DNA of 64,000 nucleotides from Roseibium salinum. Lineage in GTDB: Bacteria > Pseudomonadota > Alphaproteobacteria > Rhizobiales > Stappiaceae. The position numbers were made by a program, and so were the translations under genes. Below, one piece after another: positions 19,700 through 28,947 of the stretch. Every line of letters begins with the position of its first letter. The first letter of the stretch is position 1. The stretch covers positions 2,356,001 through 2,420,000 of the forward strand of contig NZ_JAPEVI010000003.1 in the NCBI RefSeq assembly GCF_026240905.1. Direction: 5' to 3'. Below the pieces are notes generated by a model. It was not told where the DNA came from and did not search any database. It worked only from the letters and a program-made list of their open reading frames with translations.

Positions 19700-21376
19700 A
19701 TGAGCGAACAAGAAGCGCTTGGCGAACGCGAGAGCATGGAAGTGGACGTGGTGATCGTGGGCGCAGGCCCCGCGGGACTTGCCGCCGCCATCCGGCTGAA
19801 GCAGATCGCCAACGAAAAAGGCGAGGAACTGAGCGTCGTGGTCCTGGAAAAGGGATCGGAAGTCGGCGCCCACATCCTGTCCGGCGCCGTCATCGATCCG
19901 ATCGCTCTCGATCAGCTGCTTCCCGAATGGCGCGAGGAAGACACGCCGCTCAAGACCGCTGTAACGGATGACCATTTCCTGGTTCTGGGCCCGGCGGGCT
20001 CCATGCGCCTTCCGAACATATTCATGCCGAAGCTGATGAACAACCACGGCAATTATATTGTCTCGCTCGGCAATGTCTGCCGCTGGCTGGCCGAAAAGGC
20101 CGAAGCGCTCGGCGTTGAAATCTACCCCGGCTTCGCGGCGGCCGAAGTGCTTTACGACGACGAGGGCAAGGTCGTCGGCGTTGCGACCGGCGACATGGGC
20201 ATCAGCCGCGACGGCACGCCGAACGCGATGTTCACCCGCGGCATGGAACTGCGCGGCAAATACACGCTGATCGGCGAAGGCGTGCGCGGATCGCTGGCAA
20301 AGCAGCTGATCCAGCGGTTCGAGCTCGACAAGGACAGCGACGTGCCGAAATTCGGCATCGGCCTCAAGGAGCTCTGGGAGGTCGATCCGGCAAAGCACAA
20401 GCCGGGCCTGGTGCAGCACTCCTTCGGCTGGCCGCTGGATGGCAAGACCGGCGGCGGCTCCTTCCTCTATCACCTGGAGGACAATCAGGTCGCGGTCGGG
20501 TTCGTGGTTCACCTCAACTACGAAAATCCGTGGCTGTCGCCTTTCGACGAGTTCCAGCGCTTCAAGACCCATCCCGCCATCCGCGACACGTTCGAAGGCG
20601 GCAAGCGGATTTCCTACGGCGCGCGCGCGATTACCGAGGGCGGCTATCAGTCCGTTCCGAAGCTCACCTTCCCGGGCGGCGCCCTGATCGGCTGCTCCGC
20701 CGGCTTCGTCAACGTGCCGCGCATCAAGGGCTCTCACAACGCCATGTTCTCCGGCATGCTGGCCGCCGAAGAGGTCATGGCCGCCATTGGCCGCGGGGAA
20801 GCGCATACCGAGCTGACGAATTTCGACACCGCCTGGCGCGAGAGCCCGATCGGCAAGGACCTCAAGAAGGTCCGCAATGCAAAGCCGCTGTGGTCCAAGT
20901 ACGGCACCTGGCTCGGCATTGCTCTCGGCGGCCTCGACATGTGGACCAACGAGCTGTTCGGCTTCTCCTTCTTCGGCACTCTGAAGCACGGCAAGCGGGA
21001 TTCCGAAACCCTGAAGCCGGCAAAGGACTGCAAGAAGATCGCATATCCGAAACCCGATGGCGTCCTCACCTTCGACAAGCTGTCGTCCGTCTTCCTCTCC
21101 AATACCAACCATGCGGAAGACCAGCCGATACACCTGAAGGTCGAGGACCCGGTCCTTCAGAAGACCTCCGAACATGACGTCTTTGCCGGTCCCTCCAACC
21201 GCTACTGCCCGGCCGGCGTCTATGAATGGGTGGAAGAAGGCGCCGATGCGCCGCGGTTCCAGATCAACGCGCAGAATTGCGTCCACTGCAAGACCTGCGA
21301 CATCAAGGATCCCAACCGCAATATCAACTGGACCGTTCCGGAAGGCGGCGGCGGGCCGAATTACCCGAATATGTGA
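19700..21376 (+). CDS. Electron transfer flavoprotein-ubiquinone oxidoreductase
   Basis: 558-residue membrane-associated enzyme passing electrons from reduced ETF to ubiquinone. The FAD loop GAGPAGLAAA is near residue 20. The middle holds the FAD/ubiquinone domain (GGGSFLYHLEDNQVAVGFVVHL, IGCSAGFVNVPRIKGSHNAM). The C-terminus has the 4Fe-4S ligands CPAGVYEW and CVHCKTCDIKDP, ending PNYPNM as in other members. The ATG at 19700 follows GGGAGA. It stands alone; etfAB are not in this window. A LiuR-like palindrome upstream suggests control with branched-chain amino acid or fatty acid breakdown. Confidence 0.95.
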   Translation: MSEQEALGERESMEVDVVIVGAGPAGLAAAIRLKQIANEKGEELSVVVLEKGSEVGAHILSGAVIDPIALDQLLPEWREEDTPLKTAVTDDHFLVLGPAGSMRLPNIFMPKLMNNHGNYIVSLGNVCRWLAEKAEALGVEIYPGFAAAEVLYDDEGKVVGVATGDMGISRDGTPNAMFTRGMELRGKYTLIGEGVRGSLAKQLIQRFELDKDSDVPKFGIGLKELWEVDPAKHKPGLVQHSFGWPLDGKTGGGSFLYHLEDNQVAVGFVVHLNYENPWLSPFDEFQRFKTHPAIRDTFEGGKRISYGARAITEGGYQSVPKLTFPGGALIGCSAGFVNVPRIKGSHNAMFSGMLAAEEVMAAIGRGEAHTELTNFDTAWRESPIGKDLKKVRNAKPLWSKYGTWLGIALGGLDMWTNELFGFSFFGTLKHGKRDSETLKPAKDCKKIAYPKPDGVLTFDKLSSVFLSNTNHAEDQPIHLKVEDPVLQKTSEHDVFAGPSNRYCPAGVYEWVEEGADAPRFQINAQNCVHCKTCDIKDPNRNINWTVPEGGGGPNYPNM

Positions 21377-21392
21377 CCCGATCACCGCAAGG

Positions 21393-21428
21393 AAGATGTG
21401 TGAGCTGCGTTAACAGCTCACACATCTT
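21393..21428. terminator. 15-bp hairpin after ETF-QO
   Basis: A perfect 15-bp stem (AAGATGTGTGAGCTG and its complement) with loop CGTTAA, starting 17 nt after the ETF-QO stop. Only two U residues follow on the plus strand, so it is either a bidirectional end signal between convergent transcripts or a 3'-stabilising stem. Confidence 0.6.
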
Positions 21429-21440
21429 GATCTGCCCCAG

Positions 21441-21475
21441 AAAAAACGGCACCGGCAGGTAACCTGCCGGTGCCG
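21441..21475 (-). terminator. Intrinsic terminator of candidate RNA B
   Basis: CGGCACCGGCAGGT and its exact complement separated by one base, followed on the minus strand by six T. It is one of the strongest stems in the window and cannot belong to ETF-QO, whose strand would have A residues after it. Confidence 0.75.
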
Positions 21476-21640
21476 CAGTCTTGTGGCCGATGGGTCGTAG
21501 CAGGCCGGCAAAGATCGGGGGAGCCAGCCTGTTGCGGTAGTCCGTTGCACATGGCGAGCCAAGCGGACGAGCCGCAGACTGCCGCGCAATGATCCTCCGC
21601 GCCACAAGGGGTCTGCCTGCTTATGCAGGCAATTGTCTAT
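21441..21640 (-). ncRNA. Candidate small RNA B (minus strand)
   Basis: On the minus strand a hairpin (TGCCTGC..GCAGGCA, 21614-21631) is followed by CCTTGTGG (21602-21609), about 115 nt of GC-rich sequence, then CCATCGGCCACAAG, so that CTTGTGG pairs with CCACAAG in a closing stem. An ideal intrinsic terminator comes next: a perfect 14-bp stem (21447-21475) and six U (21441-21446). The same order of elements occurs in candidate RNA A at 22345-22531 in the opposite orientation. No ORF is convincing. The 5' end is approximate; a possible -10 (GATATA) lies near 21675-21685. Family unknown; a 6S-like RNA cannot be excluded. Confidence 0.5.
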
Positions 21641-22344
21641 GGGGGTCGGGGTCCGTCTGGAGCCGACGCGCACGTATATCCCGGAGTTCGATCCGGATTG
21701 TTATTGGATCCCGGCCTGGCAAACCCTTGTTAACCATAACCGCGATGCCGCCGATCTATGCGGCCCTGACCCCTAGGTCAATAAAATTGTGTGCCGATAA
21801 AAAAATCTATAACCCCGGAAGAGATTTACACCAGGCGGTCAGGTTTCGGCCTGCAGGCCACGATCCGACCGAAGATTGAACCGGAGCGGCGCAGGCCGGG
21901 AAAGTTGAACGCAGTATACCGCGACCGTATACTCAACGGACAAAATCCCATTTCTTGCAATTTTTCAACTACTTAACAGACGAATCTTCACCGCTGCAGC
22001 CTCATAGATTTTTCCTATATCTTAATAAATAAAGCAAATAGGTCGGTATAATTTTCGGGCGTTTTAGGGCTATCCGTACAACAGAAACTCACAAACGCAA
22101 CCATAAGTCGCCCTTCCAAGATACGCCGTCACATCAAGAGCCAATCAAGTAATTGTTTTCTAAGGCTTTTCACTTTATCCACACACCTGAACATCCCAAA
22201 CCCGGTTGCAATTGCAGATTCATCTTGGTTAATTTATCTCTAATTTCAATGGGGCTGATTTGGATGAGATCCTCCTGAATACTGGCGGAGTCTTCATAGC
22301 ATTCGCGCGCTCGGCGCGATATTCCCGAAAATATCAGGAATTCC
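21641..22344. other. AT-rich gene-free stretch between the two candidate RNAs
   Basis: About 700 bp with clearly lower GC than the flanking genes, especially 21940-22260. It should contain both RNA promoters, since the RNAs diverge from it. An inverted repeat GATATT-CCCGAA-AATATC (22318-22335) lies just before RNA A. The short ORFs inside lack codon bias and ribosome-binding sites, and I do not call them. Confidence 0.5.
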
Positions 22345-22531
22345 GGCCGCAATACTGCGGTTGGGGTGCCTTGTGGACTTGGAAGTACACGGGGGCCATG
22401 GCCGGACAGCGGCGGTTTCGGTTACGAGCCTGGTGACTTTCGCAATTCTGTTCAGAGTGGCTTCTTGCTGCTCTGAACCCCATCGACCACAAGGTTTGCA
22501 CCGGGAAGGCCACTTCCCGGTGCATTTTTTT
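22345..22531 (+). ncRNA. Candidate small RNA A (plus strand)
   Basis: The plus strand shows a hairpin CCGCA-ATAC-TGCGG (22347-22360), then GGTGCCTTGTGG, about 109 nt including a stable arm GTTCAGAG..CTCTGAAC, then CCATCGACCACAAGG which closes onto CCTTGTGG, and a strong terminator with seven U. This mirrors candidate RNA B step by step, including the shared CCATCG[A/G]CCACAAG block before the terminator. No coding features are seen. The 5' end is a guess from the first hairpin. Family unknown; tmRNA, RNase P and SRP signatures are absent. Confidence 0.55.
22498..22531 (+). terminator. Intrinsic terminator of candidate RNA A
   Basis: GCACCGGGAAG and its complement with loop GCCA (22498-22523), then A and seven T. 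Orientation is plus strand, so it ends candidate RNA A and not the minus-strand helicase gene. Confidence 0.8.
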
Positions 22532-22576
22532 AAGCTCGTATTTTAAGCTTCAGCCTAAGCGACCCGGAGGTCGCGG

Positions 22577-23878
22577 TCAGGCCGCGTTCTGCCGGCCGCC
22601 GCTGCCGTTCTGGCGCCGCCGCCGCTGGCGTCTGGCCTGCTCGCGGTTGTCGTTGTCGCTGGAAGACGCACGATGTTGAACCATCTTCCTGCCGCCACCG
22701 CGATTGTTGCCGCCGCCGCCGCGCTTTTCCCGGCTGGCAGCCGAAAGAGGCGGGGTTTCACCGCTTGCCACGGCGATTTCGATGCCGATCAGCTTTTCAA
22801 TCTGCCGGAACAGACCGATCTCTTCCGGTGAGCAGAGTGCGACCGCGTCGCCTTCGGCCCCGGCACGGGCCGTCCGGCCGATCCGGTGCACATAGGCTTC
22901 GGCGACTTCCGGCAATTCGAAGTTATAAACGTGGCTCACACCAGGGATATCGATGCCGCGCGCCGCGACATCGGTTGCCACGAGCACGTTGATCTTGCCT
23001 TCGCGCAGGTCACGGATTGCCCGTTCACGCTGGTTCTGGCTCTTGTTGCCGTGGATCGAACTTGCCGCTATGCCGCTCTGCGCCAGTTTGCGCATGAGCT
23101 TCTCAGCACCATGCTTGGTGCGGCAGAAAACCAGCGAGAGGTCCTTCGGGTTCGACCGCAACAGGTTGACCATGAAGTCGGTCTTGCTGTTCTTGTCCAT
23201 GAAATGGACGCACTGGGTGACCTTGTCCGCAGTCTTGCCGGTCGGCGAAACTTCCACACGCTCGGGATTGGACAGATAGGACCGTGCCAGTTCGTTGATC
23301 TGTTTCGGCATCGTGGCGGAAAACAGCAGCGTCTGCCGCTCCTTGGCCACCAGCCCGGCGATCCGGCGCAAGGCGTGGATGAAGCCGAGATCCAGCATCT
23401 GGTCGGCCTCATCGAGGACGAGATAGGATGCCGAACGCAGGTCCACAGCCTGCCGGTCGACCAGGTCGAGCAGGCGGCCCGGGGTCGCAACCAGAATATC
23501 GGTGCCCTTGGAAAGGCGTTTGATCTGGCCGGCAATCGACACGCCGCCGACAACGGACGTGACGCGAAGAGGCGTCTTCTTCAGGAAGGACGTCAGGTTC
23601 TTGGCGATCTGGTTCACCAGTTCGCGCGTCGGTGCCAGGATCAGCGCCCGCGTGCCCCTGGGCCGGGGTCTTTGATCTTCATCCAGCAAACGGTCGATCA
23701 GCGGCAGGCCGAAAGCCGCCGTTTTACCCGTCCCGGTTTGCGCCAACCCCATAAGGTCGCGCCCTTCCAGGATCAACGGGATGGCTTGTTTCTGGATCGG
23801 TGTAGGAGTGTCATAGCCGTTTTCGGCAACGGCGGTCAGAAGGCCTTCGGATAGTCCCAGGCTTTGAAAGTCAGTCAA
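22577..23878 (-). CDS. DEAD-box ATP-dependent RNA helicase, RhlE-like
   Basis: 433 residues with the full DEAD-box set: Q motif (PTPIQ), I (AQTGTGKT), Ia (PTREL), Ib (TPGR), II (DEAD in VLDEADQMLDLGF), III (SAT), IV-V (VATDVAARGIDIP) and VI (HRIGRTARAG). The C-terminal 50 residues are Gly/Arg/Asn-rich (RGGGGNNRGGGRK, RRQRRRRQNGSGG), an RNA-binding tail typical of RhlE. It unwinds short RNA duplexes in ribosome assembly or mRNA decay. It is monocistronic, and convergent with ETF-QO across the small-RNA region. Confidence 0.9.
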   Translation of the reverse strand: MTDFQSLGLSEGLLTAVAENGYDTPTPIQKQAIPLILEGRDLMGLAQTGTGKTAAFGLPLIDRLLDEDQRPRPRGTRALILAPTRELVNQIAKNLTSFLKKTPLRVTSVVGGVSIAGQIKRLSKGTDILVATPGRLLDLVDRQAVDLRSASYLVLDEADQMLDLGFIHALRRIAGLVAKERQTLLFSATMPKQINELARSYLSNPERVEVSPTGKTADKVTQCVHFMDKNSKTDFMVNLLRSNPKDLSLVFCRTKHGAEKLMRKLAQSGIAASSIHGNKSQNQRERAIRDLREGKINVLVATDVAARGIDIPGVSHVYNFELPEVAEAYVHRIGRTARAGAEGDAVALCSPEEIGLFRQIEKLIGIEIAVASGETPPLSAASREKRGGGGNNRGGGRKMVQHRASSSDNDNREQARRQRRRRQNGSGGRQNAA

Positions 23879-24209
23879 TATAAATTCCTTGGTTCAAGCG
23901 CGGCAAACGCGCTCGTATATCCGCAAGGAGGCTTCCGAGCGGATCGTGTTGGATTGCGGCAGCCGGTTTGTTTCGAAACCAGGCTCTGTGCCGCCAGACC
24001 CGCGCGTGAAATGGGAATGGTCGGGCCCCTCATTGGGCCCCGTAAGTCTGCAATCTAAAAGGAAGCTGCCGTGAAAGCGTTCACTTTCAATTCTTTAGGC
24101 GCGCTGTGTGCTCACGCGGCACCGACTGCAGACTGCTATATCGTCGGCCTTGGTCCGAATGTCAAGCGGTCCTTGTGGACCATCCGCATTTGGGCAGGTG
24201 CCCGTCGCC
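23879..24209. other. Intergenic region upstream of the helicase
   Basis: 331 bp between the helicase start and the end of the sugar dehydrogenase remnant, both minus strand. It should hold the helicase promoter and a long 5' leader. A GGGCCC-CTCATT-GGGCCC hairpin lies at about 24019-24036. No coding sequence is supported. Confidence 0.4.
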
Positions 24210-25327
24210 TCATTGCGGCACCAGCCGGATGAGGCGTCCCGGGTCGTCATCGGTCAGAACATAGATGAAGCCGTCCGGTCCCTGGCGCACGTCCCGGATA
24301 CGTTCACCCAGTCCCGTCAGGAGTTTTTCCTCGCCGACGACGTCACGGCCGTCGAGATCAAGCTTCGCCAGATGCTGCCCCACCAGCGCGCCGACCAGAA
24401 GATCGCCCTGCCAGTCCGGATAGGTGTCGGAGGTCACGAAGGCCATGCCGGACGGGGCGATGGACGGATCCCAGTAATGGATCGGCTGCTCCATCCCCGG
24501 CTTGGACGTGCCCTCGCCGATCTGGCCGCCGGAATAGTGGCGGCCGTAGGAAATAACCGGCCAGCCGTAGTTCTTGCCGGCTTCCGGAATGTTGACTTCA
24601 TCTCCCCCTTTGGCGCCATGCTCGACGGTCCACAGTTTGCCCGTGTCCGGATGGATGGCCGCGCTTTGCGGATTTCTGTGGCCTGTCGACCAGATCTCCG
24701 GCTGGTGACCGGGCTGGCCGATGAAGGGATTGCCCGGTGCCGGCTCTCCCTCGGCAGTCAGGTGCAGGACCGAACCGGCGTGGTCCGCGGGGTCCTGCGC
24801 ACGCTCGCTCTCCCCCGCTCGCCGACTGTCATGAACAGTGTGCCGTCCGGTGCGAAGGCCAGGCGGGAGCCGAAATGACGGCCGCCATAGGATTTATTGT
24901 TGGCCGCAAAAATGGTTTCGCCGTTCTCGAGCCGGAGCCCCCCGTCACCCTCGGCGAGGGTCGCCTTGAAGAGCGACGTACCGGCCCCTTCCGGCGAGCC
25001 CTGCGAGAAGGTCAAGTAGACCGTTCTGTCGTTTTCGAAGTCCGGGCTGAGCACCACATCCAGGAGACCGCCCTGCCCTTGCGCAAAGACGTCAGGCGTT
25101 CCCTCGACCACGCTCTGCTCGCCGTCTTGCGAGACGTGCTTCAACGCCCCGTCCCGTTCGGTAACCAGATACCCGCCGTCCGGCAGGAAGGCGACGCTCC
25201 AGGGATAGGACAAGTCGCTCGCGACCGTCTCAAGGTCGATGGAAGACTGCCCGGCCGCCGTCCCGGAAAATCCGAAGGCCGACACGGAAGCGGCGAATAA
25301 GGAAACGAATAGCGTCTTGAAAGTCAT
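24210..25327 (-). pseudogene. PQQ-dependent soluble aldose/sugar dehydrogenase, frameshifted
   Basis: A secreted six-bladed beta-propeller of the soluble glucose/aldose dehydrogenase family. The signal peptide (LFVSLFAASVSAFGFSG) is at the start, and blade segments LSYPWSVAFLPDGGYLVTER, GQGGLLDVVLSPDF and YGGRHFGSRLAFAPDG are in the first frame to about codon 170. At a C5 run (24812-24816) one base is missing. Reading resumes in another frame as ERAQDPADHAGSVL and continues to GLGERIRDVRQGPDGFIYVLTDD at the C-terminus. One added base gives an intact 372-residue protein. It could be a true pseudogene, a phase-variable tract or a sequencing error. Confidence 0.8.
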
Positions 25328-25417
25328 GATGGCTCCATACCGGGACGTCGGGCACTGCTGCCATTCTACCTAGGAGCCTTGAGCGGACAGTACAGAAGAA
25401 CTTGCGCAAAAAATGCG

Positions 25418-25753
25418 TCAGCCGTGCCGTCCGGCCCGATCCCGCGTTTCAAGCCGAAGCGAAATCGCGCGTTTTTCGTAAGTCACGTTCCAGTCGATCA
25501 GCGTGCGCCACACGTGTTCGGCCTGATCGCCCTCAAGGCCAAGCTCTTCGGCACGTGCCCTGATCAGTGCCACCATCGTTTCGATGCGCTCGTGGTCGAA
25601 GGCTTCATCCGGGTGCTGTTTCAGCTGCGCCATGCGGCGCACATAGCCCTGGCGGCGGGCGAAGATCTTGAGGAGTTCTTCGTCGATGGCGTCAATGGCG
25701 GTGCGGATGTCGGCCTTGCTCACGCACTCCTCTGGCGGCTTCACATCGCTCAT
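25418..25753 (-). CDS. Chorismate mutase, AroQ class
   Basis: 111 residues, all helical, in the monofunctional AroQ/PchB-like family that converts chorismate to prephenate for Phe and Tyr synthesis. Visible features are the N-terminal IRTAIDAIDEELLKIFARRQGYVRRMAQLK, with the Arg and Lys that grip the carboxylates, and HERIETMVALIRARAEELGL ahead of the closing helix. It lies between the dehydrogenase remnant and malic enzyme on the same strand. A pyochelin-type isochorismate-pyruvate lyase is possible by family, but no siderophore genes are near. Confidence 0.85.
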   Translation of the reverse strand: MSDVKPPEECVSKADIRTAIDAIDEELLKIFARRQGYVRRMAQLKQHPDEAFDHERIETMVALIRARAEELGLEGDQAEHVWRTLIDWNVTYEKRAISLRLETRDRAGRHG

Positions 25754-25852
25754 CAGTCACTGTCCCGGGTTTTCCGAAATTCGATCGCAGACCGGTTCTA
25801 CCGGTCCGCACCGATCGATTGAATGCGCGATTTGACCCAGCCGGCAAGGAAA

Positions 25853-28150
25853 TCAGTCGGCCGACCAGGTCTGCGCCTCGACACAGGCCAGGGCCGACAT
25901 GTTGACCACCCCGCGCGAGGTGACGGACGGCGTCAGGATATGCGCAGGTCTGGCCGCACCCAGCAGAATCGGGCCGACATGGAGCGCCTGGGTCGCCACT
26001 TTCAGAAGATTGTGGGCGATATTGGCCGCGTCCAGGTTGGGGAAGAGCAGCAGGTTGGCCTCGCCGGTCAGCTTGCTGGTCGGCATCACACGTTCGCGCA
26101 AGGCGACGCTCAAGGCCGAGTCGCCGTGCATTTCGCCATCTGCTTCCAGATCCGGATAGCGCTTCCAGATCAGCTCCAGAGCCTCACGCATCTTGCGTGA
26201 GGAGGCGGTGTCGCGGGAGCCGAAATTCGACAGGGACAGCAAGGCGATCTTCGGCTCGATGCCGAAGCGGCGGATTTCATCCGCTGCCAGATGCGCCATT
26301 TCCGAGATTTCCTCCGCCGTCGGATCTTCCGTGACAAAGGTGTCGGACAGGAAGACCGCCCCTTGCTGGCTGTTGATCAGCAGCGACATTGCCGACAGAT
26401 CGCGGACATTTTCCCTGACGCCGATCACCTGCTTGATATCGCGCAGATGGCGGATGAAGCGGCCTTCCAGACCGCAAATGACGGCATCCGCATCGCCGCG
26501 CCGCACGGCGAGTGCGGAAATCACCGTCGAATTGGTGCGCACCACGGTTCGCGCGGCATTGGGCGGCATGCCCTTGCGGCCGACACACTCGAAATATTCG
26601 TCGACATATTCGCGGTAGCGCGGATCTTCCAGCGGATTGATGAATTCGAAGTCCACATCCGGACGGATCCTGAGGCCGAAGCGCTCGCAGCGCGTCTTGA
26701 GAACGTCCGGGCGCCCGACGAGGATCGGCTTGGCGATCTTGTCCTCCAGCAGCACCTGCGCCGCCCTGAGCACGCGCTCGTCCTCGCCTTCGGCATAGAT
26801 GATCCGCTTGGGATCCTTGCTGGCGTTCTGGATGATCGGCTTCATGATCAGGCCGGAGCGGAACACGAAGCGGTTCAGCCGATCCATGTAGGCGTCGAAA
26901 TCCTCGATCGGCCGGGTCGCAACGCCAGTGGCCATCGCCGCCCTGGCGACGGCCGGAGCGATACGCAGGATGAGACGCTGGTCGAAGGGCGACGGGATCA
27001 GGTAATTCGGCCCGAACGTCTCCGTCCTGCCGCCATAGGCCCGGGCCGCCACGTCGGACGGCTCCTCGCGCGCAAGGCCTGCAATCGCCTCGACCGCCGC
27101 ACGCTTCATCTCCTCGTTGATGGTGGTCGCGCCCACATCCAGCGCGCCGCGGAAGATGTAGGGGAAGCACAGGACGTTGTTGACCTGGTTCGGATAGTCG
27201 GAGCGGCCGGTACACATGACCACGTCATCACGCACGGCCTTGGCCGCTTCCGGCATGATTTCCGGGTTCGGGTTGGCCAGCGCGAGGATCAGCGGTCCCT
27301 TGCCCATCTTTTCGACCATGTGCGGCTTCAGTACGCCGGCGGCCGACAGGCCGAGGAAGACGTCGGCGCCGTCGATCACCTCGTCCAGCGTCCGCTTGTC
27401 GGTCTTTTGCGCGAAGGCCGCCTTCCATTCATCCATGAGCGTTTCACGGCCCTCATAGACGACGCCTTCGATGTCGGTGACCCAGATGTTCTCCCGCCTG
27501 GCGCCGAGGGAGACCAGCATGTTCAGGCAGGCGAGCGCGGCCGCGCCGGCGCCGGAGGCGACGATCCTGGCGTCTTCGATCTTCTTGCCGGCGAGATCCA
27601 GGCCGTTGCGGACCGCGGCACCGACGATGATCGCCGTGCCGTGCTGGTCGTCATGGAAGACCGGGATGTTCATTTTCTCCCGGAGCTTCCTTTCGATCAT
27701 GAAGCATTCCGGTGCCTTGATGTCTTCCAGATTGATGCCGCCGAAGGTCGGCTCGAGAACCGACACGGCGTGAACGAACTGATCGACATCATATTCGGCA
27801 ACTTCGATGTCGAAGACATCGATGCCGGCGAATTTCTTGAAGAGGACGGCCTTGCCCTCCATCACGGGTTTGGATGCAAGGGGACCGATATTGCCCAGGC
27901 CGAGAACAGCCGTGCCGTTGGATATCACCGCGACCAGGTTGCCGCGTGAGGTGTAGTTGGCGGCCTTTGCCGGGTCCTCGGCGATTGCAAGACAGGGAGC
28001 CGCCACACCGGGCGAATAGGCAAGCGCCAGGTCGCGCTGGTTGCCGAGCGGTTTGGTCGCCTGGATCTCCAGTTTCCCGGGCCGCGGTTGTTCATGATAG
28101 AACAGGGCTGCTTCAGTCAGATCGCTTTCGGTATTCTTGCTGTCGCTCAT
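25853..28150 (-). CDS. maeB: NADP-dependent malic enzyme with C-terminal phosphotransacetylase-like domain
   Basis: 765 residues, the large MaeB form. The N-terminal malic domain has [13 protein letters not shown] and [20 protein letters not shown], and the NADP-binding domain carries [13 protein letters not shown]. The C-terminal third (from about 430, [17 protein letters not shown] onward, with [16 protein letters not shown]) is homologous to phosphate acetyltransferase and acts as a regulatory domain in this family. It decarboxylates malate to pyruvate, supplying NADPH. I chose the Met at 28150 because [16 protein letters not shown] opens the conserved region. It stands 99 bp upstream of chorismate mutase. 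Confidence 0.92.
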   Translation of the reverse strand: MSDSKNTESDLTEAALFYHEQPRPGKLEIQATKPLGNQRDLALAYSPGVAAPCLAIAEDPAKAANYTSRGNLVAVISNGTAVLGLGNIGPLASKPVMEGKAVLFKKFAGIDVFDIEVAEYDVDQFVHAVSVLEPTFGGINLEDIKAPECFMIERKLREKMNIPVFHDDQHGTAIIVGAAVRNGLDLAGKKIEDARIVASGAGAAALACLNMLVSLGARRENIWVTDIEGVVYEGRETLMDEWKAAFAQKTDKRTLDEVIDGADVFLGLSAAGVLKPHMVEKMGKGPLILALANPNPEIMPEAAKAVRDDVVMCTGRSDYPNQVNNVLCFPYIFRGALDVGATTINEEMKRAAVEAIAGLAREEPSDVAARAYGGRTETFGPNYLIPSPFDQRLILRIAPAVARAAMATGVATRPIEDFDAYMDRLNRFVFRSGLIMKPIIQNASKDPKRIIYAEGEDERVLRAAQVLLEDKIAKPILVGRPDVLKTRCERFGLRIRPDVDFEFINPLEDPRYREYVDEYFECVGRKGMPPNAARTVVRTNSTVISALAVRRGDADAVICGLEGRFIRHLRDIKQVIGVRENVRDLSAMSLLINSQQGAVFLSDTFVTEDPTAEEISEMAHLAADEIRRFGIEPKIALLSLSNFGSRDTASSRKMREALELIWKRYPDLEADGEMHGDSALSVALRERVMPTSKLTGEANLLLFPNLDAANIAHNLLKVATQALHVGPILLGAARPAHILTPSVTSRGVVNMSALACVEAQTWSAD

Positions 28151-28276
28151 GACGGTCGCTGTCCCCTGCCTTGCTTCCCTGGATGTTTTCCCGATCCGCA
28201 CTGCTTCGGCCGGAGCCTTTGAGAAACATGCGGATTTCTGAGTTATCTCGACGACTTATACTAATGGCTGATGCTC

Positions 28277-28921
28277 TTACCCGGCGCGATGTAAAATGAG
28301 AACCCGCATTAATGCAAACAGTACGATGCTGTTGAGGATATGCCACAGGAAATGCGTGCCGATTTCCCATTGCCCGCAGAGCGGCTCATCCATTATCCGG
28401 AAACTCAGTGAAATCGCGAAGACGACGCCCGTCTGAAGAACCTGCATTCCGAGCTTGGCGTCGCGCCGGCAAAACAGCGCGCCCACCACGAAAATCGCCA
28501 GCAGGGCCGGAACGTAGCCTGCCGAGGACCCGATCAGCGGCGCGATGAGCCCTGCTGCCGGCGGGGATGCGGCAAAGAAGCCGATCACGACGGCGAGCGC
28601 GGCCCACCAGGGCATTGCAAGGAAACGCTTCAGCGCGAAGAACAGATAGACGTGGATGAAGAGCGCGATCGGAATGACGTCCGCGAGCATCGCCCACCTG
28701 GTCGCGAAGGTGTGGAACAGGAAGGAGCCCAGCCCGGTGGCAAAGACGATGCCGATCAGAAGAAGTCCGGCAGTATCATCCGGTGTTTTCCTGCGCCACA
28801 TCAGATAGGCCAGCAAGGCCGCAACCAGGAAGGTGGCGTTGGTGACGGCATTGAGCGGCTCGGACCAGAACTCCGGTGCTATCCGCTCGCAGTAATAGTC
28901 TATCCTATCAGTCAGCGCCAT
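28277..28921 (-). CDS. Ceramidase-like (CREST family) membrane protein
   Basis: 214 residues with about seven membrane helices. The alkaline-ceramidase pattern is visible: an N-terminal CERIAPEFWSEPLNAVTN (Glu and Asn of the metal site), GSFLFHTFAT (His after helix 2-3), and GTHFLWHILNSIVLF near the end with paired His. These residues bind the catalytic zinc in CREST hydrolases. Bacterial members are uncharacterised and could hydrolyse sphingolipid-like or other amide lipids. It is downstream of and close to the aminotransferase on the same strand (26 bp), possibly an operon. Confidence 0.8.
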   Translation of the reverse strand: MALTDRIDYYCERIAPEFWSEPLNAVTNATFLVAALLAYLMWRRKTPDDTAGLLLIGIVFATGLGSFLFHTFATRWAMLADVIPIALFIHVYLFFALKRFLAMPWWAALAVVIGFFAASPPAAGLIAPLIGSSAGYVPALLAIFVVGALFCRRDAKLGMQVLQTGVVFAISLSFRIMDEPLCGQWEIGTHFLWHILNSIVLFALMRVLILHRAG

Positions 28922-28947
28922 GAGCCCGTTTTCCCTTACCGGTGCCT

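Noticed and set aside
19568..21385. A 605-codon frame antisense to ETF-QO
   Set aside because: Same shadow effect; the plus strand has FAD and Fe-S motifs.
22361..22546. Small ORF inside candidate RNA A
   Set aside because: No ribosome-binding site or codon bias, and it runs through the terminator hairpin.
21377..22576. Possible tmRNA, RNase P or SRP RNA in the gene-free region
   Set aside because: I looked for the tmRNA tag and tRNA-like ends, RNase P core motifs and the SRP GGAAGGAAGC-type loop and found none.
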